The notes: generated from the sequence alone by a model not told the origin. Counted from the first letter of the stretch, positions 8,562 to 17,313 are shown. The stretch is 64,000 nt of DNA from Alphaproteobacteria bacterium HT1-32 (GCA_009649675.1 WJPL01000003.1:1-64000), one strand, 5' to 3'. Translations and numbers: made by a program.

Positions 8562-9527
8562 TCAGGATACCGCCGCAGCAGCTGCCGCGTCAGTCAGTTT
8601 TTTCGGAAGCTTGAAGACGACGTTTTCCTCAACGCCCGACAGTGTGGTGACCGTGACATCCCGTACGGCTGCCAGATGGTCCAGCAGGTCCTGAACCAGC
8701 TTCTCGGGTGCCGATGCGCCCGCGGAAACACCAACTGTCTCAACTCCGTCAAGCCAGCTGTCGTCAAATGACTTTGCGTCATCAATGAGATGGCTCTGAA
8801 TGCCCATCTCGTTACCGATTTCAGCCAGCCGGTTTGAATTGGAACTGTTTTGCGCACCAATGACCAGGATCAGGTCAACCTGACGGGCCAACTCGCGGAC
8901 GGCTGTTTGCCGGTTCTGGGTTGCGTAGCAGATATCGCGAACATCCGGACCGATGATATTCGGAAATCGTTTCTGCAGGGCAGTGATGACGGCACGCGTA
9001 TCATCGACACTGAGCGTCGTCTGGGTGACATAGCCAAGCTGGTCAGGATCCCGGACTGTGATCTTGTCGACATCATCGGGTGTTGAGACCAGCAACACGC
9101 CCCCGGGAATCTGGCCGCGTGTGCCTTCAACTTCCGGATGCCCGTCATGACCGATCAGAATGACTTCACGTCCCATATTGGCGTAACGCTGACCTTCCTT
9201 GTGGACTTTGGTGACAAGGGGGCAGGTTGCATCAATGACCGGCAGATCACGATTTTCAGCTTCGCTGACAACCATCTGGGGCACGCCATGTGCGCTGAAA
9301 ACAGTGACCGCACCATCGGGAACTTCATCAAGCTCTTCAACAAAGACAGCGCCCTTGTTGCGGAGAGACTCAACAACGAACTTGTTATGCACGATCTCGT
9401 GGCGGACATAGACCGGCGGCCCATAGATTTCGAGAGCTTTCTCAACGATATCAATGGCCCGCTCGACGCCGGCGCAAAAACCGCGCGGCTGGGCCAGAAC
9501 AACTCTCAGGGGCGACATGTTGGTCAT
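8562..9527 (-). CDS. ispH: 4-hydroxy-3-methylbut-2-enyl diphosphate reductase (IspH)
   Basis: IspH carries out the last MEP-pathway step, reducing HMBPP to IPP and DMAPP with an iron-sulfur cluster. The 321-residue protein shows the three cluster cysteines in their family contexts: PRGFCAGV (Cys18), [11 protein letters not shown] and [10 protein letters not shown]. The start ATG at 9527 is preceded by GAGGAA. It heads a two-gene minus-strand unit with hpnH and is divergent from hpnM, with a 240-bp shared upstream region. Together with dxs at the other end, both ends of the MEP pathway flank the hopanoid genes. Confidence 0.96.
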   Translation of the reverse strand: MTNMSPLRVVLAQPRGFCAGVERAIDIVEKALEIYGPPVYVRHEIVHNKFVVESLRNKGAVFVEELDEVPDGAVTVFSAHGVPQMVVSEAENRDLPVIDATCPLVTKVHKEGQRYANMGREVILIGHDGHPEVEGTRGQIPGGVLLVSTPDDVDKITVRDPDQLGYVTQTTLSVDDTRAVITALQKRFPNIIGPDVRDICYATQNRQTAVRELARQVDLILVIGAQNSSNSNRLAEIGNEMGIQSHLIDDAKSFDDSWLDGVETVGVSAGASAPEKLVQDLLDHLAAVRDVTVTTLSGVEENVVFKLPKKLTDAAAAAAVS

Positions 9528-9765
9528 CGAAATTCCTCTGGTTGAAGCCGGAAATTATCTCGCACAGCTAAGAGATGCTTCCCAGACTTCAAGTAGCTTA
9601 TCGTGATGCGTTCTGAATGTGCCGCTTATACGCGGAGACAGGAAATATTGCAACGCAGCGACGTCGTTTCGAACAACCTGCTGGCAGCGGGGGATGGTTG
9701 CTGCCTTTCATTTGCCGTTTTGAGATAGCAATATCGCCCGCAACAGAAATCGATGGAGAGTCCTC

Positions 9766-10398
9766 ATGCTGCGCCGACAGTTTGGCAAAGCGCTGATTAC
9801 CTTAGGCTTTATGGCTGGTTTGACTACCGGAACAGCATTCGGAGCCGGGCCAGCACCAGCCGAGGCAACGGCAGTGGTCGAAACACTGCATAAGGCATTA
9901 CTCTCAGCAATGAAGTCAGCGGAGACGACACCTGTCGCTGATCGTGCAGCAAGACTCGGCCCGGTAATATCATCCAGCTTTGCCCTCAACCGGATGTCAC
10001 AATTTGCTGCCGGGTCGGGTTGGCGAAAAATGACAGATCAGCAGAAGTCTTCCTATCTCAGTGCTTTTACGGACATCACCATTGCGACCTATGCGAATCG
10101 TTTTGACGGCTTCTCGGGAGAATCCTTTGCCACGCTTGGCACTGAAGAAGCACTGAACGATTCGCTGCTGGTCAGGACAGAATTGCGGCGCCCGAAAAAA
10201 GACCCGGTACGTCTGACTTACGTTATTCTTGGTTCGGAAGATGGCCCGAAAATCGTTGATATCTATCTTGATGGCTCAATCAGCGAACTGGCACGGCAGC
10301 GATCAGAGTATCAATCAGTCTTGCGAAGTTCAGGCGCTGATGCCCTGATATCCGGGCTACAGGATCAGGCGGAGCGGATGTTGAAAACGAATGGCTGA
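9766..10398 (+). CDS. hpnM: Hopanoid-associated MlaC/Ttg2D-like periplasmic protein HpnM
   Basis: This 210-residue protein begins with a Sec-type signal (basic MLRRQFGK, hydrophobic core, AFGA cleavage region near residue 27) and then a MlaC/Ttg2 fold, with the characteristic ALNRMSQFAAGSGWRKMT and a conserved FTDITIATYANRFDGF segment. MlaC-like proteins ferry lipids between inner and outer membranes; HpnM is the version linked to hopanoid loci and is thought to serve hopanoid transport. GGAGAG lies 10 bp before ATG 9766. The last 8 bp overlap the next gene, which is metabolic, so the operon boundary is unclear. Confidence 0.82.
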   Translation: MLRRQFGKALITLGFMAGLTTGTAFGAGPAPAEATAVVETLHKALLSAMKSAETTPVADRAARLGPVISSSFALNRMSQFAAGSGWRKMTDQQKSSYLSAFTDITIATYANRFDGFSGESFATLGTEEALNDSLLVRTELRRPKKDPVRLTYVILGSEDGPKIVDIYLDGSISELARQRSEYQSVLRSSGADALISGLQDQAERMLKTNG

Positions 10399-11518
10399 GA
10401 TGATGAGCGCGGCAAGAGAAGATTATGATGCGATTGTTGTCGGCGGCGGACTGGTCGGTGCGGCCATTGCATACGGACTGACCCGCAATCTGACCAGGGT
10501 TCTGCTATTGGACGAAGGTGATATCGCTTTCCGGGCGTCGCGGGGCAATTTTGCCCTGGTCTGGGTTCAGAGCAAGGGACTGGGGGCGCCTGCCTATGCC
10601 GACTGGACACGGGACAGCGCTGCAAACTGGGCTGCGCTGGCTAAAGACCTGAAATCCCGAACCGGTGTCGATGTGTACCATGATCAGGCTGGTGGCGTGC
10701 ATATCTGTCTGTCCGAGGAAGAATTTCAGACGCGCGCCGAACAGGTTGAACTATTCCGGACACAGCCCGGAGCAAACCGAAGCTCCATCGAGATGGTAGA
10801 CCGCGACGAACTGGCCAAGATGTTGCCGGGCATCGGCCCTGACGTGGCTGGTGGTTCTTACTGCCCGGATGATGGTCATTGCAGCTCTCTGTTTCTGTTC
10901 CGCGCCCTTCACGAAGCCTTTACGGCGCAGGGTGGCCGATACGTTTCGAATGCCCCGGCGCAACAGATCATCCCGTCTTCTGACGGCTTTCAGGTCTCTA
11001 CCGGGGGGCGGGTTTTTGCGGCGCCCAAACTAGTTCTGGCCGCAGGTCTCGGGAATGCGGCCCTGGCGGAACAGGTGGGCTTGCGGGCGCCACTGGAGCC
11101 CATGCGGGGACAGGTGCTTGTCACTGAACGAGTTGACCCTTTCATGAGCATGCCGACGACATTCGTTCGCCAGACGGCTGAAGGCAGTGTGCTGTTCGGC
11201 GATAGTCACGAACATGTCGGGTTTGATACGGGCACGACAGCCCCGGTGCTCGGCGATATTGCCACCCGGGCAATTCGTACTTTCCCGTTTCTGGGAACCA
11301 CCCGGATCGTCCGGACCTGGGGGGCGTTGCGTGTGATGACGCCGGATGGCCTGCCGCTCTATGAGCAAAGCCGGGAATATCCCGGTGCTTTTGTTGCCAA
11401 CTGCCATAGTGGCGTAACCCTGGCGGCATCGCATGCCGGTCCGCTGGCCGATGCCATTGTCGCCGGAGCATTGCCGGAACGACTGACAGCATTTTCAAGT
11501 GCGAGGTTTGATGTTTGA
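10391..11518 (+). CDS. FAD-dependent D-amino acid/opine dehydrogenase subunit (HcnC-like)
   Basis: The 375-residue protein is a DAO-family flavoenzyme: YDAIVVGGGLVGAAIAYGL near residue 13 binds FAD, and the C-terminal FVANCHSGVTLAASHAG closes the site. With the next two genes it forms the three-part arrangement known from hydrogen cyanide synthase (HcnABC), opine oxidases and D-hydroxyproline dehydrogenases, in which this subunit oxidises the amino acid C-N bond. The substrate cannot be read from sequence; the downstream dgcN-dgcA pair makes a D-amino acid attractive. It overlaps hpnM by 8 bp, and the next gene starts inside its last codons. A second in-frame ATG at 10403 is an alternative start. 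Confidence 0.8.
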   Translation: MAEMMSAAREDYDAIVVGGGLVGAAIAYGLTRNLTRVLLLDEGDIAFRASRGNFALVWVQSKGLGAPAYADWTRDSAANWAALAKDLKSRTGVDVYHDQAGGVHICLSEEEFQTRAEQVELFRTQPGANRSSIEMVDRDELAKMLPGIGPDVAGGSYCPDDGHCSSLFLFRALHEAFTAQGGRYVSNAPAQQIIPSSDGFQVSTGGRVFAAPKLVLAAGLGNAALAEQVGLRAPLEPMRGQVLVTERVDPFMSMPTTFVRQTAEGSVLFGDSHEHVGFDTGTTAPVLGDIATRAIRTFPFLGTTRIVRTWGALRVMTPDGLPLYEQSREYPGAFVANCHSGVTLAASHAGPLADAIVAGALPERLTAFSSARFDV

Positions 11519-11807
11519 CGCGCGACTGAACAAGGCGAAGGACCGCGTGGCCTTTCGCATAGATGGCAAGGAAATGACCGCGCCGGAAGGTGTGACGGTT
11601 GCTGAAGCAATGATGCTGACCGGTGTGGAGCATACCCGCCTCAGCCCGATCGGTAAGACACCGCGCATGCCCTATTGCATGATGGGCGTCTGTTTTGAAT
11701 GTCTGGTGACGATCAACGGCGTTGCCGGGCGTCAGGGCTGCATGGTGCCGCTGGAAGAGGGAATGGAAATTCAGCGACCCGCCGGCAAAGTGAAGGTGTC
11801 CCCATGA
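11511..11807 (+). CDS. Small [2Fe-2S] subunit of amino acid/opine dehydrogenase (HcnA-like)
   Basis: The 98-residue protein carries a plant-type ferredoxin cluster pattern, Cys-x4-Cys-x2-Cys followed by a fourth Cys about 12 residues on (MPYCMMGVCFECLVT then GRQGCMVPL). It corresponds to the small Fe-S subunit (HcnA/LhpF/N-terminal OoxA type) passing electrons between the two flavoprotein subunits. ATG 11511 overlaps the stop of the upstream gene; GTG 11499 or TTG 11508 would add four or one residues. It ends in an ATGA overlap with the next gene, so the three subunits are translationally coupled and probably stoichiometric. Confidence 0.85.
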   Translation: MFDARLNKAKDRVAFRIDGKEMTAPEGVTVAEAMMLTGVEHTRLSPIGKTPRMPYCMMGVCFECLVTINGVAGRQGCMVPLEEGMEIQRPAGKVKVSP

Positions 11808-13198
11808 GCGGACATAGCTATGATGTTGCTGTCATCGGGGCAGGGCCTGCAGGCCTTGCTGCCGCCTCGGCCGCCTCGGATGCCGGTCTCACTGTCTGCC
11901 TGCTTGACGAGCAGCGCAGCCCCGGCGGCCAGATTTATCGGGCGATTGAAAGCAGCGGGCTCAAAACTCCGGCCATTCTGGGGCCGGATTACGCAGATGG
12001 CGCGGATATCGTCCGTCGTTTCCGTGCTTCCGGGGCAACCTATCAGGAACAGGCAACGGTCTGGATGGTAGACCGAACAGACGCAGGATTTGATATCGCC
12101 TTCAGTCTTCCGGGTGGTCAGAAACAGATATCGGCAAAGCGACTGGTCGTTGCCACCGGAGCAATGGAACGACCGGTCCCGGTTCCGGGATGGACCTTGC
12201 CCGGCGTCATGTCGGCCGGGGCCGCACAGATTCTGCTGAAGCAATCAGGGATCACCCCGTCCGGTGAAATCGTGCTGGCGGGCAATGGGCCTCTGTTGTT
12301 TCTGCTGGCGTCGCAATATGTGAAGGCCGGTGTGAAGATCACTGCGATTCTTGAGACCACTACTTTGCGGGATCGCATTTATGCGCTTCAGCATTTGCCG
12401 AAAGCGCTTCGCGGAAGCGCCTATCTGCGTAAAGGGCTGGCGATGTTGTCAGAGCTGCGGCGGGCCGGTGTTCCGATCCTCTCAGGTGTTGATGGTCTGG
12501 CTATTCTGGGCCGTAAATCGGCGGAGCAGGTTCGCTTCACTCATCGCGGGGCAAGCCGCCAGATGGTTGCTGATACGATCGTCCTGCATGAAGGCGTCAT
12601 TCCCAATACACAGCTCCCAATGGCGCTCGGCTGCCGGATGGTATGGGACAAGTCCCAGCTTTGCTGGCGACCCGAGCTTGCCCGGTTCGGTCTGACATCA
12701 GAACCCGGTATCTATATCGCGGGTGATGGCGGTGGCATCAACGGGGCAAAAAGTGCGGCGCTTTCCGGCGAACTTGCCGGACTGGGTGTGGTGCAGGACC
12801 TCGATGGGTCAAAGATGTCAGGAAAGACATCGCACGCAGCCGATCTGGAAAAGAAACTTCAAGATGACGGGGCTGTCCGGCCTTTTCTGGAACGGCTTTA
12901 TCGTCCGCATCTTTCACTTCCGTCCGACGAGGCGATAGTCTGTCGGTGCGAAGAGATAACGGCAGGAGAAATTCGCCGGATTGCGGCAACTGGCTGTCCC
13001 GGTCCGAACCAGATGAAAAGTTTCTGCCGGGCCGGAATGGGACCCTGTCAGGGAAGGATGTGCAGCCTGACGGTGACCCGGCTGATGGCAGATGTTCAGC
13101 AGACAGACCCGTCAGAAATCGGGCATTACCGCCTTCGCATGCCGATAAAGCCGGTCACCGTCGCCGAGATGGCACAACTGGCTGGCCCAACGGAATAG
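11804..13198 (+). CDS. FAD/NAD(P)-binding Fe-S subunit of amino acid/opine dehydrogenase (HcnB-like)
   Basis: This 464-residue pyridine-nucleotide-disulfide-type oxidoreductase has an N-terminal FAD fold (VAVIGAGPAGLAAASAASDAG), a central NAD-type fold near residues 145-200, and a C-terminal Bfd-like cysteine domain (IVCRCEEITAGEI, then CRAGMGPCQGRMC) for a second [2Fe-2S] centre. It matches HcnB and the OoxA/NoxA large opine oxidase subunit. ATG 11804 forms ATGA with the preceding stop; reading from further upstream would run into the ferredoxin gene. It completes the heterotrimer and probably delivers electrons to the respiratory chain rather than to oxygen, which is inference from the family. 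Confidence 0.85.
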   Translation: MSGHSYDVAVIGAGPAGLAAASAASDAGLTVCLLDEQRSPGGQIYRAIESSGLKTPAILGPDYADGADIVRRFRASGATYQEQATVWMVDRTDAGFDIAFSLPGGQKQISAKRLVVATGAMERPVPVPGWTLPGVMSAGAAQILLKQSGITPSGEIVLAGNGPLLFLLASQYVKAGVKITAILETTTLRDRIYALQHLPKALRGSAYLRKGLAMLSELRRAGVPILSGVDGLAILGRKSAEQVRFTHRGASRQMVADTIVLHEGVIPNTQLPMALGCRMVWDKSQLCWRPELARFGLTSEPGIYIAGDGGGINGAKSAALSGELAGLGVVQDLDGSKMSGKTSHAADLEKKLQDDGAVRPFLERLYRPHLSLPSDEAIVCRCEEITAGEIRRIAATGCPGPNQMKSFCRAGMGPCQGRMCSLTVTRLMADVQQTDPSEIGHYRLRMPIKPVTVAEMAQLAGPTE

Positions 13199-13257
13199 CG
13201 TTGCATGGTCAGGTCGGCTGGCTACAGTGCCGGTTCGTACAGATCAGGAGGAACACC

Positions 13258-14262
13258 ATGTCATTTCGCACGCCCTATCTCATGTTTCTGGCGGATGCGC
13301 CTGATCAGCTTGCCGCGAAAACCGCTGCTGGTGTCGCACATTGGCGTCCGGACTGGTGCATTGGCCAGCTCCGTCTTGATGGCTGCAAGGCTGACCTGAA
13401 ACTTCCGGACATGACGGTCGACGAAGCCGCCGCCGCGGGTGTTGGTACTGTCATCGTCGGCGTTGCGAACCGGGGCGGGCGTTTGTCACCGGCATCAATT
13501 GCTCCGCTTAAACGCGCTCTTGAACTGGGCATGGACCTGGCCAGTGGTCTGCATATCAAACTGGCGGATGTGCCGGAACTGAAAGCTGCGGCTGCTGCAC
13601 ATGGCCGGACAATCTCTGATGTTCGCCATCCGAAAGAAGATTTTGATACGGGCAGCGGCGAGGACAGATCCGGCAAACGCCTGCTGGCCGTCGGGACTGA
13701 CTGCTCTGTCGGCAAGATGTACACGACGCTGGCGATTGAGAAGGAAATGCTGTCGCGTGGAATGAAGGCGACGTTCCGGGCAACCGGTCAGACCGGCATT
13801 TTTATTGCCGGATCAGGTGTCTCTGTCGATGCCGTTGTCTCTGACTTTATTTCCGGTGCAGTTGAGAAAATCAGCCCGGCCAATGATGCCGATCACTGGG
13901 ACATCATCGAAGGACAGGGCAGTCTGTTCCATGCCTCCTTTGCCGGGGTGAGCCTGGGGCTGCTGCATGGAGCGCAGGCCGATGCGTTGATCATGTGTCA
14001 CGAGCCGACACGCACGCATATGCGGGGTCTGCCGAAATCACCCATTCCCGATATCGCGGATTGTATTGCCCTGAATGAAAGCTGCGCCCGTCTGACCAAC
14101 CCGGCGGCGAAAGTCGTTGGTTTCGCCATTAACTGCGCGGCTCTGGATGCAGCAGCAACCGACCGCACCCTCAAGGAATTCGAGGACAAGTTCGGAATGC
14201 CCGCCGTTGACCCGGTCAAGACCGGCGTCGGTGCCCTGGTTGATATCGTCGCAGGCATCTGA
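13258..14262 (+). CDS. dgcN: DUF1611 protein, D-glutamate N-acetyltransferase (DgcN)
   Basis: The 334-residue protein is a DUF1611 member: an N-terminal Rossmann-like domain and a P-loop domain with AVGTDCSVGKMYTTLAI near residue 145. Members paired with an enolase-superfamily epimerase have been shown in marine Proteobacteria to be DgcN, which acetylates D-glutamate. That exact pairing is present, with dgcA overlapping by one base. I start at ATG 13258 because AGGAGG lies 8 bp upstream; longer in-frame starts fall within the preceding gene. The location behind a D-amino-acid-type dehydrogenase supports a D-amino acid role. The family is certain, the specific activity probable. Confidence 0.82.
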   Translation: MSFRTPYLMFLADAPDQLAAKTAAGVAHWRPDWCIGQLRLDGCKADLKLPDMTVDEAAAAGVGTVIVGVANRGGRLSPASIAPLKRALELGMDLASGLHIKLADVPELKAAAAAHGRTISDVRHPKEDFDTGSGEDRSGKRLLAVGTDCSVGKMYTTLAIEKEMLSRGMKATFRATGQTGIFIAGSGVSVDAVVSDFISGAVEKISPANDADHWDIIEGQGSLFHASFAGVSLGLLHGAQADALIMCHEPTRTHMRGLPKSPIPDIADCIALNESCARLTNPAAKVVGFAINCAALDAAATDRTLKEFEDKFGMPAVDPVKTGVGALVDIVAGI

Positions 14263-15239
14263 TGCAGCTTACCGCAAGGTCTGAAACCTGGCCGCTTGCC
14301 CGGACGTTTCGTATTTCGCGGGGGGCGAGAACAGAAGCTGTCGTTGTTGTGGCTGAAGTCAGTGACGGCGTTACCACTGGTCTTGGCGAGTCCGTTCCCT
14401 ACGCTCGCTATGGCGAGACGGTGGAACGTGTCATCGCTGATATCGAGGCCATGCGTAATGACGTCGAAAATGGACTGACCCGTAAAGCGCTGCAACAGTT
14501 TATGCCAGCCGGGGCCGCCCGGAATGCACTGGATTGCGCTCTCTGGGATTTTGAAGCCAAGCGTTCCGGCAAACGGCACTGGGAGCTTGCCGGTTTGCCT
14601 GCACCCTCACGCATTGTGACGGTCGAGACCGTCAGCCTTGATGATGTTGACGTCATGCGGCGCGAAGCAGCAAAGATCAGCCACAAGCCCCTGCTCAAGA
14701 TGAAACTTGCCGATGAAGGTGCGCTGGACCGTATCCGGGCCGTGCATGAGGGGGCACCGAACAGTCGTATCATTGTCGATGCCAATGAAGGCATGGATCT
14801 TTCCACCCTGCTTGCCATTGCACCGGAACTGAAAGCCCTGAATGTGGCCATGCTGGAACAGCCCTTCCGGGTTGGCGAAGATGCCGCCCTGAACGATATC
14901 AGTTGCGATGTTCCGCTCTGTGCCGATGAAAGCTGCCATACCACGGCAGACCTTGCCGGCCTGAAAGGCCGCTATGACTTCGTCAATATCAAGCTCGACA
15001 AAACGGGGGGACTGACCGAAGCACTGCGCCTCCGGGATGCTGCTCTGGCAGAAGGCTTCGGCATCATGGTCGGTTGCATGATGGGCACGTCTCTTGGAAT
15101 GGCTCCTGCCGTTCTGGTGGCCCAGGGGGCTGAGTTTGTCGATCTCGACGGGCCGCTCTGGATGGCCCGTGATCGCGACCCCGGACTTCATTATGAGGCT
15201 GAGTTTGTCAGTCCGCCGGACGCTGCTTTCTGGGGGTAG
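14262..15239 (+). CDS. dgcA: Enolase-superfamily N-acetyl-D-glutamate racemase/dipeptide epimerase (DgcA)
   Basis: The 325-residue enzyme has the muconate-lactonising/dipeptide-epimerase active site: a Lys-x-Lys pair (KPLLKMKLAD, near residue 147), the metal ligands in IIVDANEG, MLEQPF and CADESCH, and the opposing Lys in VNIKLDKTGG. Such enzymes racemise or epimerise via an enolate. Next to DUF1611/DgcN the likely reaction is N-acetyl-D-glutamate to N-acetyl-L-glutamate; L-Ala-D/L-Glu epimerase is the classical alternative. The ATG overlaps the dgcN stop by one base (TGATG), showing coupling. It overlaps the following DUF218 frame. Confidence 0.8.
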   Translation: MQLTARSETWPLARTFRISRGARTEAVVVVAEVSDGVTTGLGESVPYARYGETVERVIADIEAMRNDVENGLTRKALQQFMPAGAARNALDCALWDFEAKRSGKRHWELAGLPAPSRIVTVETVSLDDVDVMRREAAKISHKPLLKMKLADEGALDRIRAVHEGAPNSRIIVDANEGMDLSTLLAIAPELKALNVAMLEQPFRVGEDAALNDISCDVPLCADESCHTTADLAGLKGRYDFVNIKLDKTGGLTEALRLRDAALAEGFGIMVGCMMGTSLGMAPAVLVAQGAEFVDLDGPLWMARDRDPGLHYEAEFVSPPDAAFWG

Positions 15240-15760
15240 TCATCGGGACAGGCAGAGAACGCTGTGCCATTCTGGTTCTGGGAGCCAAAGTCCATTCGGA
15301 TGGCACGCCATCCAGAAGTCTTCATCGCCGGGTGCTTCATGCTGTTGCGTTGTGGCGGCGCAATCCAGATGCTCTCATGGTTATGTGTGGGGCAGGGCAG
15401 GAAAATGCTCCCTCTGAAGCAGGCTTGATGGCTTCGGTGGCTGTTGCGAATGGCGTGCCTGCTGCAGGAATCATCCTTGATGATCGCTCAATCAACACAT
15501 TTGAGAACATTGCTTTCGGAACGGCTTTGATTTCTGAACGGTCGATTGACCAGTTGATGGTTGTCACGGACGGATGGCATATGCCCCGTACGTTGATGTG
15601 TTGCCGGGCACTTTGCATATCAGTTGAGCCGCACCCGGTGCCGGTCGGCGACATAACATTCTCCACCATTTTGCATATCTGCCGCGAAATACCGGCGCTG
15701 TTAAAGTACCGGTTCTGGCTGCCGGGCAGGGTCCGGTCCTTTAAGTCCGGTTGTACCTGA
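15230..15760 (+). CDS. DUF218 (YdcF/SanA-like) protein, start codon uncertain
   Basis: The frame encodes a DUF218 domain: AILVLGAKVHSDGTPSRSLHR forms the first strand and conserved Gly/Ser/Arg loop, followed by MVMCGAGQENAPSEAG, INTFENIAF and MVVTDGWHMPRTLMCC. DUF218 proteins are poorly understood and some act in the envelope; this one lacks an N-terminal membrane anchor. The frame is open from 15203, but no ATG, GTG or TTG lies before GTG 15332, which would delete the first strand. CTG 15230, overlapping the dgcA stop, or a rare start such as ATC 15242 behind GGGGG is therefore considered. The start is unresolved and an N-terminal lesion is possible. Confidence 0.6.
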   Translation: MGVVIGTGRERCAILVLGAKVHSDGTPSRSLHRRVLHAVALWRRNPDALMVMCGAGQENAPSEAGLMASVAVANGVPAAGIILDDRSINTFENIAFGTALISERSIDQLMVVTDGWHMPRTLMCCRALCISVEPHPVPVGDITFSTILHICREIPALLKYRFWLPGRVRSFKSGCT

Positions 15761-15775
15761 TCTTAGGAGAACAGG

Positions 15776-15808
15776 ATGTGTGTTGACTCAGATAATTATA
15801 TCAAATAA
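15776..15808 (+). CDS. Possible 10-residue leader peptide ahead of arsR
   Basis: An ATG at 15776 is preceded by AGGAGA with 5-bp spacing, the best Shine-Dalgarno in the area, and encodes MCVDSDNYIK before TAA. The frame is the same as arsR, blocked by TAA and then TGA, and arsR starts 9 bp after this stop while having no ribosome site of its own. It could be a leader whose translation delivers ribosomes to arsR, or a chance site. The ArsR operator candidate overlaps its end. Confidence 0.3.
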   Translation: MCVDSDNYIK

Positions 15809-15817
15809 TCATGATAT
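15798..15817 (+). promoter_or_regulatory. Candidate ArsR operator
   Basis: A perfect 6-bp inverted repeat, ATATCA (15798-15803) and TGATAT (15812-15817), is separated by 8 AT-rich bases and abuts the arsR ATG. ArsR/SmtB dimers usually bind AT-rich imperfect palindromes over their own promoters. A TTGACT hexamer lies just upstream at 15783-15788, though I find no convincing -10 at standard spacing. Confidence 0.5.
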
Positions 15818-16147
15818 ATGGATTCTACGCAAGCGATCGACGCCTTCTCTGCACTCAGCCAGCAAACCCGTCTGGATGTCTTCCGTCTTCTGGTAAAGGC
15901 CGGCACAGATGGTCTGCTTTCAGGAGAGATCGGGGAGCGTCTTGAGGTCAGGCAGAACACAATGTCAGCCAATCTCGCCGTTCTTCTTCGGGCCGGGCTG
16001 ATACGCAATGAACGGCAGGGCCGGACCATCCGGTATTTTGCAAATTTCGAGACGATGAACGGTCTGCTCGCCTTCCTGATGGAAGACTGCTGCGGCGGAC
16101 GGCCTGATCTTTGCCAGCCGGTCATCGACCAGATTACCAGCACCTGA
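15818..16147 (+). CDS. arsR: ArsR-family arsenic-responsive repressor
   Basis: The 109-residue winged-helix protein has the ArsR/SmtB fold (recognition region RQNTMSANLAVLLRAGLI) and a C-terminal vicinal pair Cys91-Cys92 plus Cys99 (MEDCCGGRPDLCQ). Cysteines at this end are the arsenite-binding arrangement of the C-terminal-Cys ArsR subclass rather than the classical CVC in the DNA-binding helix. It should repress the arsC-arsH genes downstream and release on As(III)/Sb(III). It has no evident Shine-Dalgarno; the ATG directly follows the operator candidate. Confidence 0.88.
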   Translation: MDSTQAIDAFSALSQQTRLDVFRLLVKAGTDGLLSGEIGERLEVRQNTMSANLAVLLRAGLIRNERQGRTIRYFANFETMNGLLAFLMEDCCGGRPDLCQPVIDQITST

Positions 16148-16195
16148 TCTGCTGCCAGTGACGGTTACTCTCTCTGAAAGGAAAGCCCTTAAATC

Positions 16196-16600
16196 ATGAC
16201 GACGGTTATTCATCACAATCCCGACTGCGGCACCTCCCGCAATGTTCTTGAGATCATCCGTGCCTTTGAAGGAGAGCCGGTTGTCATTGACTATCTGAAA
16301 ACAGGCTGGACCCGTGAGCAATTACAGGGACTGTTCGCTGCGGCTGGTCTCACCCCACGGACAGCCTTGCGAATATCCAAGTCTCCGGCAGAAGAACTCG
16401 GATTGACCGACCCTTCGGTTACAGAAGATGAAATATTGTCGGCCATGCTGGAGCACCCGGTTCTGGTCAATCGTCCGATTGTTTGTACAGGAAAGGGGGT
16501 CGCGCTCTGTCGACCGTCAGAGGCGGTTTTCAACCTGCTCGATGTCACATCCGGAGCGACCTACACAAAAGAAGACGGCGACGTGATCACAGCGCCATGA
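16196..16600 (+). CDS. arsC: Arsenate reductase, glutaredoxin-coupled (ArsC)
   Basis: The 134-residue protein is ArsC of the Spx/YffB type: [14 protein letters not shown] places the catalytic Cys11, and the C-terminal half carries [10 protein letters not shown] with the conserved Arg near residue 94. It reduces arsenate to arsenite with glutaredoxin and glutathione. GAAAGGAAAG lies before ATG 16196. It starts 48 bp after arsR and overlaps arsH by 4 bp (ATGA). No arsenite exporter (arsB/acr3) is in this cluster, so efflux must be encoded elsewhere. Confidence 0.92.
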   Translation: MTTVIHHNPDCGTSRNVLEIIRAFEGEPVVIDYLKTGWTREQLQGLFAAAGLTPRTALRISKSPAEELGLTDPSVTEDEILSAMLEHPVLVNRPIVCTGKGVALCRPSEAVFNLLDVTSGATYTKEDGDVITAP

Positions 16601-17313
16601 AGGATGAACTCATCAATATCGAACAGGAACATTTCCATAAGCCCGATGCACATCTGCTGGCACCTCACGGGCAGACAGATCATCCGCCACGGGTTCTGAT
16701 GCTTTTTGGATCGCTTCGGGAGCGGTCTTATTCACGTTTGATGACCGAAGAGGCAGCCCGGGTTCTTCGGGCTCTTGGTGCCGAGGTTCGTATTTTCGAT
16801 CCGGCAGGATTGCCGCTGGTTGATGAAGTATCAGAAAACCATGAGAAAGTTCAGGAACTGCGTCAGCTTTCATTATGGTCGGAAGCCCATGTCTGGTGTT
16901 CACCTGAACGCCACGGGGCGATGACTTCAGTTATGAAAACCCAGATCGACTGGTTACCCCTGGCGCCGATCGGTGGTGTCCGGCCGACGCAGGGGCGGAC
17001 ACTGGCCGTAATGCAGGTCTGTGGCGGGTCGCAAAGCTTCAATACCGTCAACCAGCTTCGCATTCTCGGGCGCTGGATGCGGATGATCACCATTCCGAAT
17101 CAGTCGTCCGTACCGAAAGCCTTTCTGGAGTTCGAAGATAACGGTCGCATGAAGCCATCTCCTTTTTACAATCGCATGGTCGATGTGATGGAAGAACTCA
17201 TGAAGTTTACCCTTCTGACCCGTGGCCATGCAGCCTACCTCGTCGACCGTTATTCCGAACGGGTCGAAAGTGCCGAGGAACTGTCGAAGCGGGTAAATCT
17301 GAAATCCATATGA
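16597..17313 (+). CDS. arsH: ArsH NADPH-dependent FMN reductase/organoarsenical oxidase
   Basis: The 238-residue flavodoxin-like protein matches Ars[20 protein letters not shown] is the FMN phosphate loop (near residue 37), [18 protein letters not shown] the central flavin site, and [16 protein letters not shown] follows. ArsH reduces FMN or quinones with NADPH and can oxidise trivalent organoarsenicals, protecting against methylarsenite and oxidative stress. ATG 16597 overlaps the arsC stop; an earlier in-frame codon at 16483 lies inside arsC and is rejected. Its stop is overlapped by a tiny Cys-rich open frame. Confidence 0.92.
   Translation: MKDELINIEQEHFHKPDAHLLAPHGQTDHPPRVLMLFGSLRERSYSRLMTEEAARVLRALGAEVRIFDPAGLPLVDEVSENHEKVQELRQLSLWSEAHVWCSPERHGAMTSVMKTQIDWLPLAPIGGVRPTQGRTLAVMQVCGGSQSFNTVNQLRILGRWMRMITIPNQSSVPKAFLEFEDNGRMKPSPFYNRMVDVMEELMKFTLLTRGHAAYLVDRYSERVESAEELSKRVNLKSI

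Noticed and set aside
9528-9765. 240-bp divergent gap between ispH and hpnM examined for promoters or RNA elements
   Set aside because: No convincing -35/-10 pair, palindrome or riboswitch could be supported by eye.
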